NCBI GenBank assembly: GCA_030592145.1
Contig: JAUVKJ010000129.1
Coordinates: forward strand, 1-5,754
Direction of reading: 5' to 3'
Length of the DNA stretch: 5,754 nt
Source: Bacteroides sp.
GTDB taxonomy: Bacteria; Bacteroidota; Bacteroidia; Bacteroidales; SM23-62
Shown one piece after another: positions 1 through 5,754 of the stretch; positions within the stretch are counted from its first letter, which is position 1; each line of letters starts with the position of its first letter. A program made the translations under genes and the position numbers. Below the pieces are notes generated by a model. That model searched no databases. It had not been told where the DNA came from and was given only the letters and a program-made list of their open reading frames with translations.

Positions 1-256
1 ACTGGAGAACTATGTGATATTCAATACCTTCGATGATAAATACACCATTCATTTCACGATGAAGGCTATTGAGCAGAAGCTGCCAGCCGAAAAATTCACA
101 CGGGTACACCGCTCCTACATTGTCAATACGGGAAGCATTGAGGTCATTGAAGATAATTCCGTCCTTATCCGCGTTCAGGACGGCACCAAAAACATCCCTA
201 TCGGGAAATCTTACAAGGAGAAGCTGATGGGAGACATTAACCTGATGGTTAAATAA
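1..256 (+). CDS. LytTR-type response regulator, C-terminal fragment (5' end outside window)
   Basis: This is the last 84 codons of a gene that enters from the left edge; the frame is open back to base 2, so the GTG at 14 is an internal Val and not a start. The residues form nearly a whole LytTR DNA-binding domain: the opening LENYVIF strand, a helix ending AIEQKLP, the family signature FTRVHRSYIVN, and a final IPIGKSYKEKL. LytTR domains bind DNA as small beta-rich modules, usually fused behind a CheY-like receiver and paired with a membrane histidine kinase. That receiver would lie upstream and is not visible, so calling it a response regulator is an inference from the usual architecture. The TAA stop overlaps the next gene's ATG by one base (TAATG), which suggests co-transcription and coupled translation. 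Confidence 0.9.
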   Translation, partial: LENYVIFNTFDDKYTIHFTMKAIEQKLPAEKFTRVHRSYIVNTGSIEVIEDNSVLIRVQDGTKNIPIGKSYKEKLMGDINLMVK

Positions 257-1443
257 TGGTCACCAACAGGCAATTATTCCTTCAACACGTTGCACAAACC
301 TCCGATTTACCTTACCTGCTTGAAATTGAAAGAGCAGAAGGGATCTACATGTACTCTCCGGATGGGAAGCGGTATGTGGATCTGATCTCCGGGGTCTCGG
401 TCAGTAACCTGGGTCACCGGCATCCGGAGGTTGTAAGGGCTGTGAAGGACCAGCTCGACAGATACATGCACCTTATGGTATACGGGGAGTTAGTGCAATC
501 TCCCCAGGTCGGCCTGGCCTCCCTCTTGCAGGAGATCCTGCCCGATAGCCTTAATTGCATTTATTTTGTGAACTCAGGTTCTGAAGCCATTGAGGGTTCC
601 CTGAAACTGGCTAAAAGGTATACCGGGAGGTTCCGTACCATCGCATTCCAAAATGCCTACCATGGCAGCACTGCAGGAGCGCTCAGCGTGATGGGCAATG
701 AATCATTCCGGAATTCATTCCGGCCCCTGGTCCCCGGTACGGATATCCTCGCATTTAATGATTTCAGCTCACTCGACAGGATCGACCGGAATACAGCCTG
801 TGTGATTGTAGAACCTATTCAGGGAGAAGGGGGAATCATCCTTCCGGAGGATGGCTTCCTCGAGGAGATCCGTGAACGGTGCGTACGTTCGGGGGTACTG
901 CTGATCTTCGATGAGATACAGACGGGACTGGGACGCTGTGGAACTATGTTTGCCTTTGAGCAGTGGAAGGTTGTTCCCGATATCCTTGTACTCGCAAAAG
1001 GATTCGGTGGGGGATTGCCCCTGGGAGGCTTCATCTCATCATTTGAGACCATGAAAGCGCTTCGTGCGAATCCTGTACTGGGACATATAACCACCTCCGG
1101 CGGGAATCCGGTTTCATGTGCGGCCGGACTGGCAAACCTTACTGTCCTGCTCGGGGAGAACTGGATCCGGGAGGTTCCCGCAAAAGAAAAACTGTTTCGC
1201 GATGGACTCAAACATCCGTCTGTCCGGGAGATCCGTGGCAGGGGACTCTTCCTTGCCGTGGAACTGGCTTCGGCAGAGAAAGTTCAGCAACTGATCCGCC
1301 TGGCCAAAGAGGAAGGCATTATAACGGACTGGTTTATCTTCCATGATACGGCATTCCGCATCGCCCCCCCTCTGATCATTTCCCCGGAGCAGATCAGGGA
1401 GGTCTGCAGTCAGCTGACCGGACTGCTTGACCGCCTGGATTAA
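256..1443 (+). CDS. Class III (ornithine/acetylornithine-type) PLP-dependent aminotransferase, substrate unknown
   Basis: A complete 395-residue fold-type I aminotransferase, the usual length for the ArgD/GABA aminotransferase group. Visible motifs are NSGSEA at 106-111 (cofactor phosphate loop), YHG at 135-137 (ring stacking), EPIQGEGG at 186-193, FDEIQTG with Asp219 for the pyridine nitrogen and Gln222, the Schiff-base Lys248 in LAKGFGGG, and Thr280 in HITTSGGNP, which reaches the partner subunit's cofactor phosphate. All catalytic residues are present, so it should be an active cytosolic dimer. The N-terminal part (QLFLQHVAQTSD, SVSNLGHRHPEVV, DRYMHLMVYGE) resembles a Bacteroidota group often labelled 'aspartate aminotransferase family' rather than true ArgD, and no arginine gene is nearby, so argD is not assigned. 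The ATG is placed by the TAATG overlap with the regulator; no clear ribosome binding site precedes it. The amino donor and acceptor cannot be read from the sequence. Confidence 0.93.
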   Translation: MVTNRQLFLQHVAQTSDLPYLLEIERAEGIYMYSPDGKRYVDLISGVSVSNLGHRHPEVVRAVKDQLDRYMHLMVYGELVQSPQVGLASLLQEILPDSLNCIYFVNSGSEAIEGSLKLAKRYTGRFRTIAFQNAYHGSTAGALSVMGNESFRNSFRPLVPGTDILAFNDFSSLDRIDRNTACVIVEPIQGEGGIILPEDGFLEEIRERCVRSGVLLIFDEIQTGLGRCGTMFAFEQWKVVPDILVLAKGFGGGLPLGGFISSFETMKALRANPVLGHITTSGGNPVSCAAGLANLTVLLGENWIREVPAKEKLFRDGLKHPSVREIRGRGLFLAVELASAEKVQQLIRLAKEEGIITDWFIFHDTAFRIAPPLIISPEQIREVCSQLTGLLDRLD

Positions 1444-1460
1444 TTGGCTTCGCCGAACTC

Positions 1461-1494
1461 TCCCGCATATGTTGCGGGATCGTTACTATTTTTT
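1461..1494 (+). terminator. Hairpin with displaced T-run, possible weak terminator or attenuator
   Basis: A perfect 7-bp stem, TCCCGCA (1461-1467) and TGCGGGA (1473-1479), closes a five-base loop 17 bases after the aminotransferase stop. A run of six T follows at 1489-1494, but nine bases lie between stem and T-run, unlike a classical intrinsic terminator. It may reduce read-through into the next gene or protect the upstream mRNA 3' end. Confidence 0.4.
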
Positions 1495-1506
1495 ACAGAT
1501 CTCTGT

Positions 1507-1514
1507 TATATTTG
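1507..1514 (+). promoter_or_regulatory. Possible Bacteroidota -7 element (TATATTTG)
   Basis: TATATTTG matches the Bacteroidota sigma-AB -7 consensus TAnnTTTG at every fixed position. It ends only five bases before the preferred ATG at 1520, so transcription from it would begin at or next to the start codon and give a leaderless or nearly leaderless mRNA. No TTTG -33 box is visible at the expected 19-21 base distance, so this may be a chance match in AT-rich sequence. Confidence 0.25.
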
Positions 1515-1519
1515 TTGCA

Positions 1520-2347
1520 ATGTACCGCTTGCTTTATATTATTATCCTGTTTTTCGCAGTTTCACATGTTCTGCCCCAGTCCGGTGAACCCTCCGTTGCA
1601 GAGGACAGCCTCTTTCAGCTATTTGAACAGTTTCAGATGATGGAATCCGTTGAAGAGAAGCAGGAGCTGAATGAATCCATTATTGATTACATGCGCCGGA
1701 GCCTGCTGCAGCCGGAATCCTTTGAATACCGTTTTGACAGCCTGAGAAAGCGGGTTGGAATCCTGAATGCTGATGACAAGCAGTTCAGGATCTTTACCTG
1801 GAATATTCCGATGAGTGCCTTTGAACATGAATACCACGGAATCATACAGGTTTATAACCCTAAGGAGAACACATGCCATGTTCATATACTTTCAAACCAG
1901 ATCCGGAACATTCCTGATCTTCTTCATTTCGAAACAGATAAGGATATGTGGCCGGGGGCCCTTTATTATGACCTCCGGAGAAACAAGCATGGCAAGGATG
2001 TTATGTATACCCTGCTAGGCTTCAACTTTCATGACCGCTATTCGGATAAGAAAATCATAGAGGTCCTGCATTTTGACCGGGATATGAATCCACTGTTCGG
2101 GAAACCCGTTTTTAACACTGAATCCGGCATTCAACACCGGGTTGTTTTTGAATATTCCGGTGAAGTGGCCATGAACCTGCGCTACAACCCGGATTTTAAA
2201 ATGATCGTTTATGATCACCTGTCTCCCATAGAACCCGAACTTCAGGGTTACCCTCGCTTTTATGCACCCGATTTCTCTTATGACGGTTATAAATTCAGGA
2301 AGGGTATCTGGGAATACAAGGCAGACCTGGATGTCCGCAACCGCTAG
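1520..2347 (+). CDS. Secreted protein of unknown function, Bacteroidota-conserved type
   Basis: A 275-residue protein from the preferred start. The frame is open further upstream (TTG at 1427, ATG at 1469), but those starts would overlap the aminotransferase or lie in the hairpin. The ATG at 1520 gives a clean signal peptide: MYR, a hydrophobic core LLYIIILFFAV, then a likely cleavage region near SHVLPQS. There is no lipobox Cys, so export to the periplasm or beyond is inferred. The mature part starts with an acidic helical stretch (about residues 25-65) and continues into a mixed, aromatic-rich region with RIFTWN, GIIQVYNP, YTLLGFNFHDRYSDKK, EVLHFDRD, VVFEYSG and a C-terminal YAPDFSYDGYKFRKGIWEY. 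I recall similar proteins as uncharacterised entries across Bacteroidota but know no assigned function, and I see no catalytic motif. It follows the class III aminotransferase by 76 bases on the same strand and may share its transcript. Confidence 0.8.
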   Translation: MYRLLYIIILFFAVSHVLPQSGEPSVAEDSLFQLFEQFQMMESVEEKQELNESIIDYMRRSLLQPESFEYRFDSLRKRVGILNADDKQFRIFTWNIPMSAFEHEYHGIIQVYNPKENTCHVHILSNQIRNIPDLLHFETDKDMWPGALYYDLRRNKHGKDVMYTLLGFNFHDRYSDKKIIEVLHFDRDMNPLFGKPVFNTESGIQHRVVFEYSGEVAMNLRYNPDFKMIVYDHLSPIEPELQGYPRFYAPDFSYDGYKFRKGIWEYKADLDVRNR

Positions 2348-2398
2348 AATGACGGTTCGCCCATGACGAATTGTCAGTTCACCTCCAATGGCATACCG

Positions 2399-2428
2399 TT
2401 TGAAACAGGCGTGAATAGAATATCATTC
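2399..2428 (+). promoter_or_regulatory. Possible htpG promoter (TTTG -33, TATCATTC -7)
   Basis: In the 102-base gap before htpG, TTTG (2399-2402) lies 18 bases before TATCATTC (2421-2428), which fits the Bacteroidota TAnnTTTG -7 pattern at four of six fixed positions. The start site would be near 2433-2435, leaving a short A/T-rich leader ending AAAGAAAATG and lacking a Shine-Dalgarno motif. The spacing and partial match make this weak evidence. No CIRCE-type inverted repeat for HrcA control is visible. Confidence 0.28.
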
Positions 2429-2449
2429 AATAAATAATAGTTAAAGAAA

Positions 2450-4498
2450 ATGCAAAAAGGAAAAATTGGAGTAACCACTGAGAACATCTTTCCGATCATA
2501 AAGAAGTTCCTGTATTCAGAGCATGAAATATTCCTGAGGGAACTTATTTCCAATGCCATCGATGCTACCCAGAAGCTTAAAACTCTCGCGTCTGCAGGCG
2601 ATTACAAGGAAGAGCTGGGAGAGATGAAGATATATGTAAAGCTGGATAAAAAGAAGAAAACGCTGACTGTATCAGACAGTGGAATCGGGATGACCGGCGA
2701 GGAGATTAAGAAGTACATCAACCAGATCGCGTTTTCGAGCGCCGGGGAATTCCTGGAAAAATACAAGAACCAGAGCAATGCCATTATCGGGCATTTCGGA
2801 CTGGGATTCTATTCCTCATTTATGGTATCGGAAAAGGTTGAAATTAAGACCCGGTCCTATAAAAAAGGCAGTAAGGCTGTTCACTGGACATGTGACGGGA
2901 GTCCGGAATATTCCATTGAGGATCTTGATAAGGAAGAGGTCGGAACGGATGTGGTCCTGCATTTTGATGAGGATTCAAAGGAGTTTCTTGAAGAATCCCG
3001 GATCGAAGAGATGCTTAACAGGTATTGCCGCTTCCTTCCCGTAGAAATTGCTTTTGGAAAGGAAAAGGAATGGAAAAAGGACAAACATGTTGAGACGAAG
3101 AAGGACAGGATCATTAACGATACCCAGCCTTTGTGGACAAAAAAACCGGTTGACCTGAAGGAAGAGGACTATAAGAAGTTCTACCAGGATCTTTACCCTA
3201 TGTCAGAGGAACCCCTGTTCAATATCCACCTGAACGTCGATTATCCGTTCAACCTGACGGGGATCCTGTACTTTCCGCGCATTAAGAGCAACATCGAGGT
3301 ACAGAAGAACAAGATCCAGTTGTACTGCAACCAGGTCTTTGTCACCGATTCGGTCGAAGGGATCGTACCTGAATTCCTGACACTTCTGCACGGTGTTCTC
3401 GATTCTCCTGATATTCCCCTGAATGTGTCAAGGAGTTTTTTACAGGGCGATCCGAATGTAAAAAAGATATCAGGGCACATCACTAAAAAGGTTGCCGACC
3501 GTCTCGAAGAGATATTCGAGAACGACCGGAAGTTATTCGAGAAAAAATGGGATGACCTGAAATTGTTCATCAACTACGGCATGATGTCGGAAGAAAAATT
3601 TTACGAGCGTGCCCTGAAGTTTGCCCTCCTGAAAAACACAGATGAGAAGTACTTTACATACGAGGAATACGAAAAACTGATCAAGGCCAACCAGACCGAT
3701 AAAAACAAATCACTGGTTTACCTGTATGCCACGGACAAACAGGAACAATTGAGTTTCATCGAATCGGCGAAAAACAAAGGCTATGATGTGCTCCTGATGG
3801 ACGGGCACCTTGACACGCATTTCCTGAACCACCTGGAAACGAAGTTCAAGGATTCAAGGTTTGCAAGGGTGGACTCAGACATCATTGACAAACTGATCAT
3901 GAAGGAAGACCTCGAAGCTGCGGATCTCAGCCCGGAACAGCGTCAGGACCTGAGTACCGTTTTTGAAAGCCAGCTTCCGGGAGATGCTAATTTCCTGGTG
4001 AGCTTTGAGAACCTCGGGGAAAATGAAAGTCCAGTTCTGGTCACACAATCAGAGTTCACAAGAAGGATGAAGGAAATGTCAGAGCTTGGCGGCGGGCCAA
4101 ATTTTTACGGTGGTTTACCTGATTCCTATAACCTGGTAGTGAACGCAGTCCACCCTCTTGTAACCAGGGTTATGGAATCCAAGGATAAAGCGCTGGGTAA
4201 AAAGCTCCAGGATCTGAAAGAAAAACTCAAACCCCTGGAAGAAGAGAAAACAAGTCTTGAGAAGGAGAAAGAAGGAAAGAAGGAGGAAGAAATTACCCAG
4301 GAACAGAAGGATAAAATGGAGGAAACGACAAAGAAGGTCGCTGAGGTCGAAGATAAGAAGCAGTCCCTCCTCAAAGAATACGGAGGCAAGAACAAGATCG
4401 TCAAGCAACTGATCGACCTGGCTTTGCTTTCAAACAATATGTTGAAGGGGGAAGAGCTTGTGAAATTCGTCAGGCGCAGCGTTGATCTGATCAAATAA
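2450..4498 (+). CDS. htpG: Molecular chaperone HtpG (bacterial Hsp90)
   Basis: A complete 682-residue Hsp90, an ATP-driven cytosolic homodimeric clamp that remodels and folds client proteins with DnaK. The N-terminal GHKL ATPase domain shows FLRELISNAIDA with catalytic Glu31 and Mg-binding Asn35, DSGIGMT with nucleotide-contacting Asp76, the lid region around 93-114, and GHFGLGFYSSF at 114-124. The middle domain keeps the catalytic-loop arginine (Arg328) in LNVSRSFLQ; most Hsp90s have SRE here, whereas SRS/SRSYLQ is what I recall for Bacteroidota. The C-terminal domain carries a Lys/Glu-rich, predicted helical segment at about residues 577-650, then the dimerisation end LALLSNNMLKGEELVKF. This makes it longer than E. 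coli HtpG (624 aa), as in other Bacteroidales. The ATG is fixed by the conserved N-terminus QKGKIGVTTENIFPIIKK. It appears to be transcribed alone and faces a convergent gene. Confidence 0.98.
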   Translation: MQKGKIGVTTENIFPIIKKFLYSEHEIFLRELISNAIDATQKLKTLASAGDYKEELGEMKIYVKLDKKKKTLTVSDSGIGMTGEEIKKYINQIAFSSAGEFLEKYKNQSNAIIGHFGLGFYSSFMVSEKVEIKTRSYKKGSKAVHWTCDGSPEYSIEDLDKEEVGTDVVLHFDEDSKEFLEESRIEEMLNRYCRFLPVEIAFGKEKEWKKDKHVETKKDRIINDTQPLWTKKPVDLKEEDYKKFYQDLYPMSEEPLFNIHLNVDYPFNLTGILYFPRIKSNIEVQKNKIQLYCNQVFVTDSVEGIVPEFLTLLHGVLDSPDIPLNVSRSFLQGDPNVKKISGHITKKVADRLEEIFENDRKLFEKKWDDLKLFINYGMMSEEKFYERALKFALLKNTDEKYFTYEEYEKLIKANQTDKNKSLVYLYATDKQEQLSFIESAKNKGYDVLLMDGHLDTHFLNHLETKFKDSRFARVDSDIIDKLIMKEDLEAADLSPEQRQDLSTVFESQLPGDANFLVSFENLGENESPVLVTQSEFTRRMKEMSELGGGPNFYGGLPDSYNLVVNAVHPLVTRVMESKDKALGKKLQDLKEKLKPLEEEKTSLEKEKEGKKEEEITQEQKDKMEETTKKVAEVEDKKQSLLKEYGGKNKIVKQLIDLALLSNNMLKGEELVKFVRRSVDLIK

Positions 4499-4510
4499 AC
4501 AATCAGGGCC

Positions 4511-4551
4511 CTGCCGGAGTTCAGTCATTGCTGAACCGGTCAAAAGGGCAG
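4511..4551. terminator. Hairpin in the convergent gap, possible bidirectional terminator
   Basis: The 60-base gap between the convergent stop codons contains a 6-bp stem GTTCAG (4519-4524) and CTGAAC (4531-4536) with a six-base loop, nested in an outer pairing CTGCC (4511-4515) and GGCAG (4547-4551). The perfect palindrome CAGGGCCCTG (4504-4513) overlaps its left edge. No strong T-run follows on either strand, so termination is inferred mainly from position. Confidence 0.4.
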
Positions 4552-4558
4552 CCGGGAA

Positions 4559-5080
4559 TTAGTAAAATTGTTTTATTTCTTCTTTTAAGAAATCAAGAGC
4601 CTGCTGTACCGGCGGGCTTTTTAATTGTACCACCTGTTCGAATATTTTCTGACTCAGGGTTATGGCCGTAGCATCGTCCTTCAACTGGTCGGCAGCTGTA
4701 TTGGCCATGTTGATAACGTTTCCCCGGGCCGTTCTGATCAGTTCCCATGCCTCATTGCTGATGTAGACCTGCTGTGAGAGATTATGCTCAAATTCAGCAC
4801 GTATGGATGACAGCAATTCTGTATGAAGCTGCTTTGCTGTCATGCCGGGCTGGTTTACACGCATGATCAGAGATTCCGGTGAAATTCTTTCAAGCAACAG
4901 GGCCAGCCTCTCGTAGGCCTGCAAGCGGATCGGCAGAATAGTTTTCTGGGTGGATTCTAAAATTTCCCTGTTTCTGCGCTGTTCCTCGCTTTTGATAAAT
5001 CCCCTGATCAGTACAAATGCCGTTAGAAAAACGATCAGGGCCGGAAGGGTGTATTTAAGAATTTCTAGAGCTATATCCAT
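4559..5080 (-). CDS. Single-pass membrane-anchored protein of unknown function
   Basis: A complete 173-residue protein. One membrane segment at about residues 7-26 (ILKYTLPALIVFLTAFVLI) is followed directly by basic residues (Arg26, Lys30, Arg35, Arg36, Arg38), so by the positive-inside rule the rest should be cytoplasmic. The soluble part looks almost entirely helical: a charged linker, then PIRLQAYERLALLLERISPESL (about 50-71), then RAEFEHNLSQQVYIS and EAWELIRTARGNVINMA, ending in LDFLKEEIKQF. The RLQAYERL...ERI block and EFEHN...QVY are what I recall as hallmarks of an uncharacterised Bacteroidota family (DUF7935, from memory and unverified). No enzymatic motif is seen; a scaffold or membrane-tethered adaptor is only a guess. 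It converges with htpG and diverges from the class I aminotransferase, so it is probably monocistronic within this window. Confidence 0.85.
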   Translation of the reverse strand: MDIALEILKYTLPALIVFLTAFVLIRGFIKSEEQRRNREILESTQKTILPIRLQAYERLALLLERISPESLIMRVNQPGMTAKQLHTELLSSIRAEFEHNLSQQVYISNEAWELIRTARGNVINMANTAADQLKDDATAITLSQKIFEQVVQLKSPPVQQALDFLKEEIKQFY

Positions 5081-5200
5081 GTTGATAATTATTTAGTAAA
5101 ATCTTTAATACAATATTAAATAATTTCTGATTAAAAGTATATTTTTAGGATTTGAAATTAGAACGTTATTTTTAGTGTTAATTTAATAATCAGTAATTTT
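5081..5200. promoter_or_regulatory. AT-rich divergent promoter region
   Basis: This 120-base gap between two divergent start codons must hold the promoters for both genes unless they lie inside coding sequence. For the plus-strand gene, TTTG (5151-5154) is followed 18 bases later by TAGTGTTA (5173-5180), a four-of-six match to TAnnTTTG. On the minus strand TAATATTG (complement of 5111-5118) matches five of six, without a -33 box at the right distance. Neither start codon has a Shine-Dalgarno sequence. The individual boxes are uncertain; the regional role is well supported by gene orientation. Confidence 0.5.
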
Positions 5201-5754
5201 ATGGAACAAGTATCTGATCGTTTGGCTAGATTGTCCGCTTCTGCGACGATAGCCATGAACCAGAGAAGCAAAGATCTTCAAAATCAGGGTGTTGATGTAA
5301 TCAACCTGAGTGTCGGTGAACCGGATTTTGATACTCCGGATCACATCAAGGAAGCCGCAAAAAAGGCCGTTGATGATAATTATTCTTTTTATGCCCCGGT
5401 GGCAGGTTTCCCGGAACTCAGGAAAGCAATTGTTGAAAAACTGAAGAAACAGAACGATCTGGATTATACCGCCGATCAAATTGTCGTTTCCAGCGGAGCA
5501 AAGCACAGCATTGTAAATGTAATGCTTTCCATTATAAACAAGGGGGATGAAGTGATTATTCCGGCACCTTACTGGGTGAGTTATCCGGAACAGGTAAAGA
5601 TAGCCGATGGAACCAACGTTATTATTGAGACAAGTATAGAGAATGATTTCAAGGTAACTCCGGAGCAGGTAAAAAATGCCATTACACCGAAGACCAGGGC
5701 TATGTTATTATGTTCTCCTTCCAACCCAACGGGTAGTCTCTATTCAAAGGAAGA
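5201..5754 (+). CDS. Class I aminotransferase, aspartate aminotransferase-like (3' end outside window)
   Basis: The first 184 codons and two bases of a gene that leaves the window still open; a family member would be about 395-400 residues. The start ATG gives MEQVSDRLARLSASATIAMN, the normal N-terminus of the Thermus-type (I-gamma) aspartate aminotransferases. Visible landmarks are Gly39 in SVGEPDFDTP, Tyr64 in FYAPVAGFPELR, the phosphate-loop SSGAK at 97-101, Trp125 in APYWVSYPEQ (stacks on PLP), and Asn175 in SPSNPTG (cofactor and substrate contact), with numbering close to the Thermus enzyme as I recall it. The Schiff-base lysine (expected near residue 235-240) and the distal substrate arginine lie outside. 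The likely reaction is aspartate plus 2-oxoglutarate to oxaloacetate plus glutamate in the cytosol. Related enzymes also accept prephenate or other amino acids, so a symbol is withheld. Confidence 0.93.
   Translation, partial: MEQVSDRLARLSASATIAMNQRSKDLQNQGVDVINLSVGEPDFDTPDHIKEAAKKAVDDNYSFYAPVAGFPELRKAIVEKLKKQNDLDYTADQIVVSSGAKHSIVNVMLSIINKGDEVIIPAPYWVSYPEQVKIADGTNVIIETSIENDFKVTPEQVKNAITPKTRAMLLCSPSNPTGSLYSKE

Noticed and set aside
819..1344. Minus-strand and shifted-frame open frames inside the class III aminotransferase
   Set aside because: They lie wholly within a gene with a full set of conserved motifs, and their translations are Ser/Pro/Arg-rich with no recognisable domain.
1427..1519. 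Upstream extension of the secreted protein (TTG at 1427, ATG at 1469)
   Set aside because: It would overlap the aminotransferase 3' end, cross the hairpin and bury the signal peptide behind about 31 residues; ATG at 1520 gives a standard signal peptide.
2348..2449. Inverted repeats before htpG (ACGGT/ACCGT, TGAC/GTCA) as terminator or heat-shock operator
   Set aside because: The arms are only 4-5 bp, one pair has a loop of nearly 40 bases, there is no T-run, and they do not resemble CIRCE.
4115..4494. Two long minus-strand open frames opposite the 3' end of htpG
   Set aside because: They are the complement of Lys/Glu-rich codons, giving artificial Leu/Phe/Ser-rich translations that mimic membrane segments.
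5183..5506. Minus-strand open frame of 107 codons opposite the class I aminotransferase
   Set aside because: The opposite strand encodes a clear aminotransferase N-terminus with conserved motifs through this region; the ORF has no supporting features.
1..5754. A new defence, mobile or biosynthetic system
   Set aside because: No transposase, integrase, nuclease, repeat array, attachment site or clustered tailoring enzymes are visible; the content reads as ordinary core chromosome.

Overview
The window looks like ordinary core chromosome from a member of the Bacteroidota, most likely a Bacteroidales-type anaerobe. Three things suggest this. The HtpG has the Bacteroidota signature SRSFLQ plus a long charged C-terminal insertion. 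The class III aminotransferase, the secreted protein and the membrane-anchored protein all resemble families that I know mainly or only from this phylum. The genes have A/T-rich leaders without clear Shine-Dalgarno sequences, and some upstream sequences resemble the phylum's TTTG / TAnnTTTG promoter. The genus cannot be named from the sequence.

Layout from left to right: (1) the 3' end of a LytTR-type response regulator, cut by the left edge; (2) a complete class III PLP aminotransferase whose ATG overlaps the regulator's stop codon by one base; (3) a secreted protein of unknown function, 275 aa from the preferred start; (4) htpG, encoding the bacterial Hsp90 chaperone; (5) a short convergent gap with a hairpin; (6) on the minus strand, a 173-aa single-pass membrane protein of unknown function; (7) a 120-base AT-rich divergent gap; (8) the 5' part of a class I (aspartate-type) aminotransferase, cut by the right edge.

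The first three genes run in the same direction and are tightly packed, so they could share a transcript, although a hairpin and a possible -7 element separate the second and third. htpG has its own 102-base leader and is probably expressed separately. The two aminotransferases belong to different fold-type I subgroups and lie about 3.8 kb apart with unrelated genes between them, so nothing shows that they share a pathway.

I see no mobile element, CRISPR array, tRNA, rRNA or phage gene. No gap between genes reaches 300 bases. I found no convincing new multi-gene system. The points most worth a second look are the two uncharacterised proteins, the regulator-aminotransferase overlap and the HtpG insertion.
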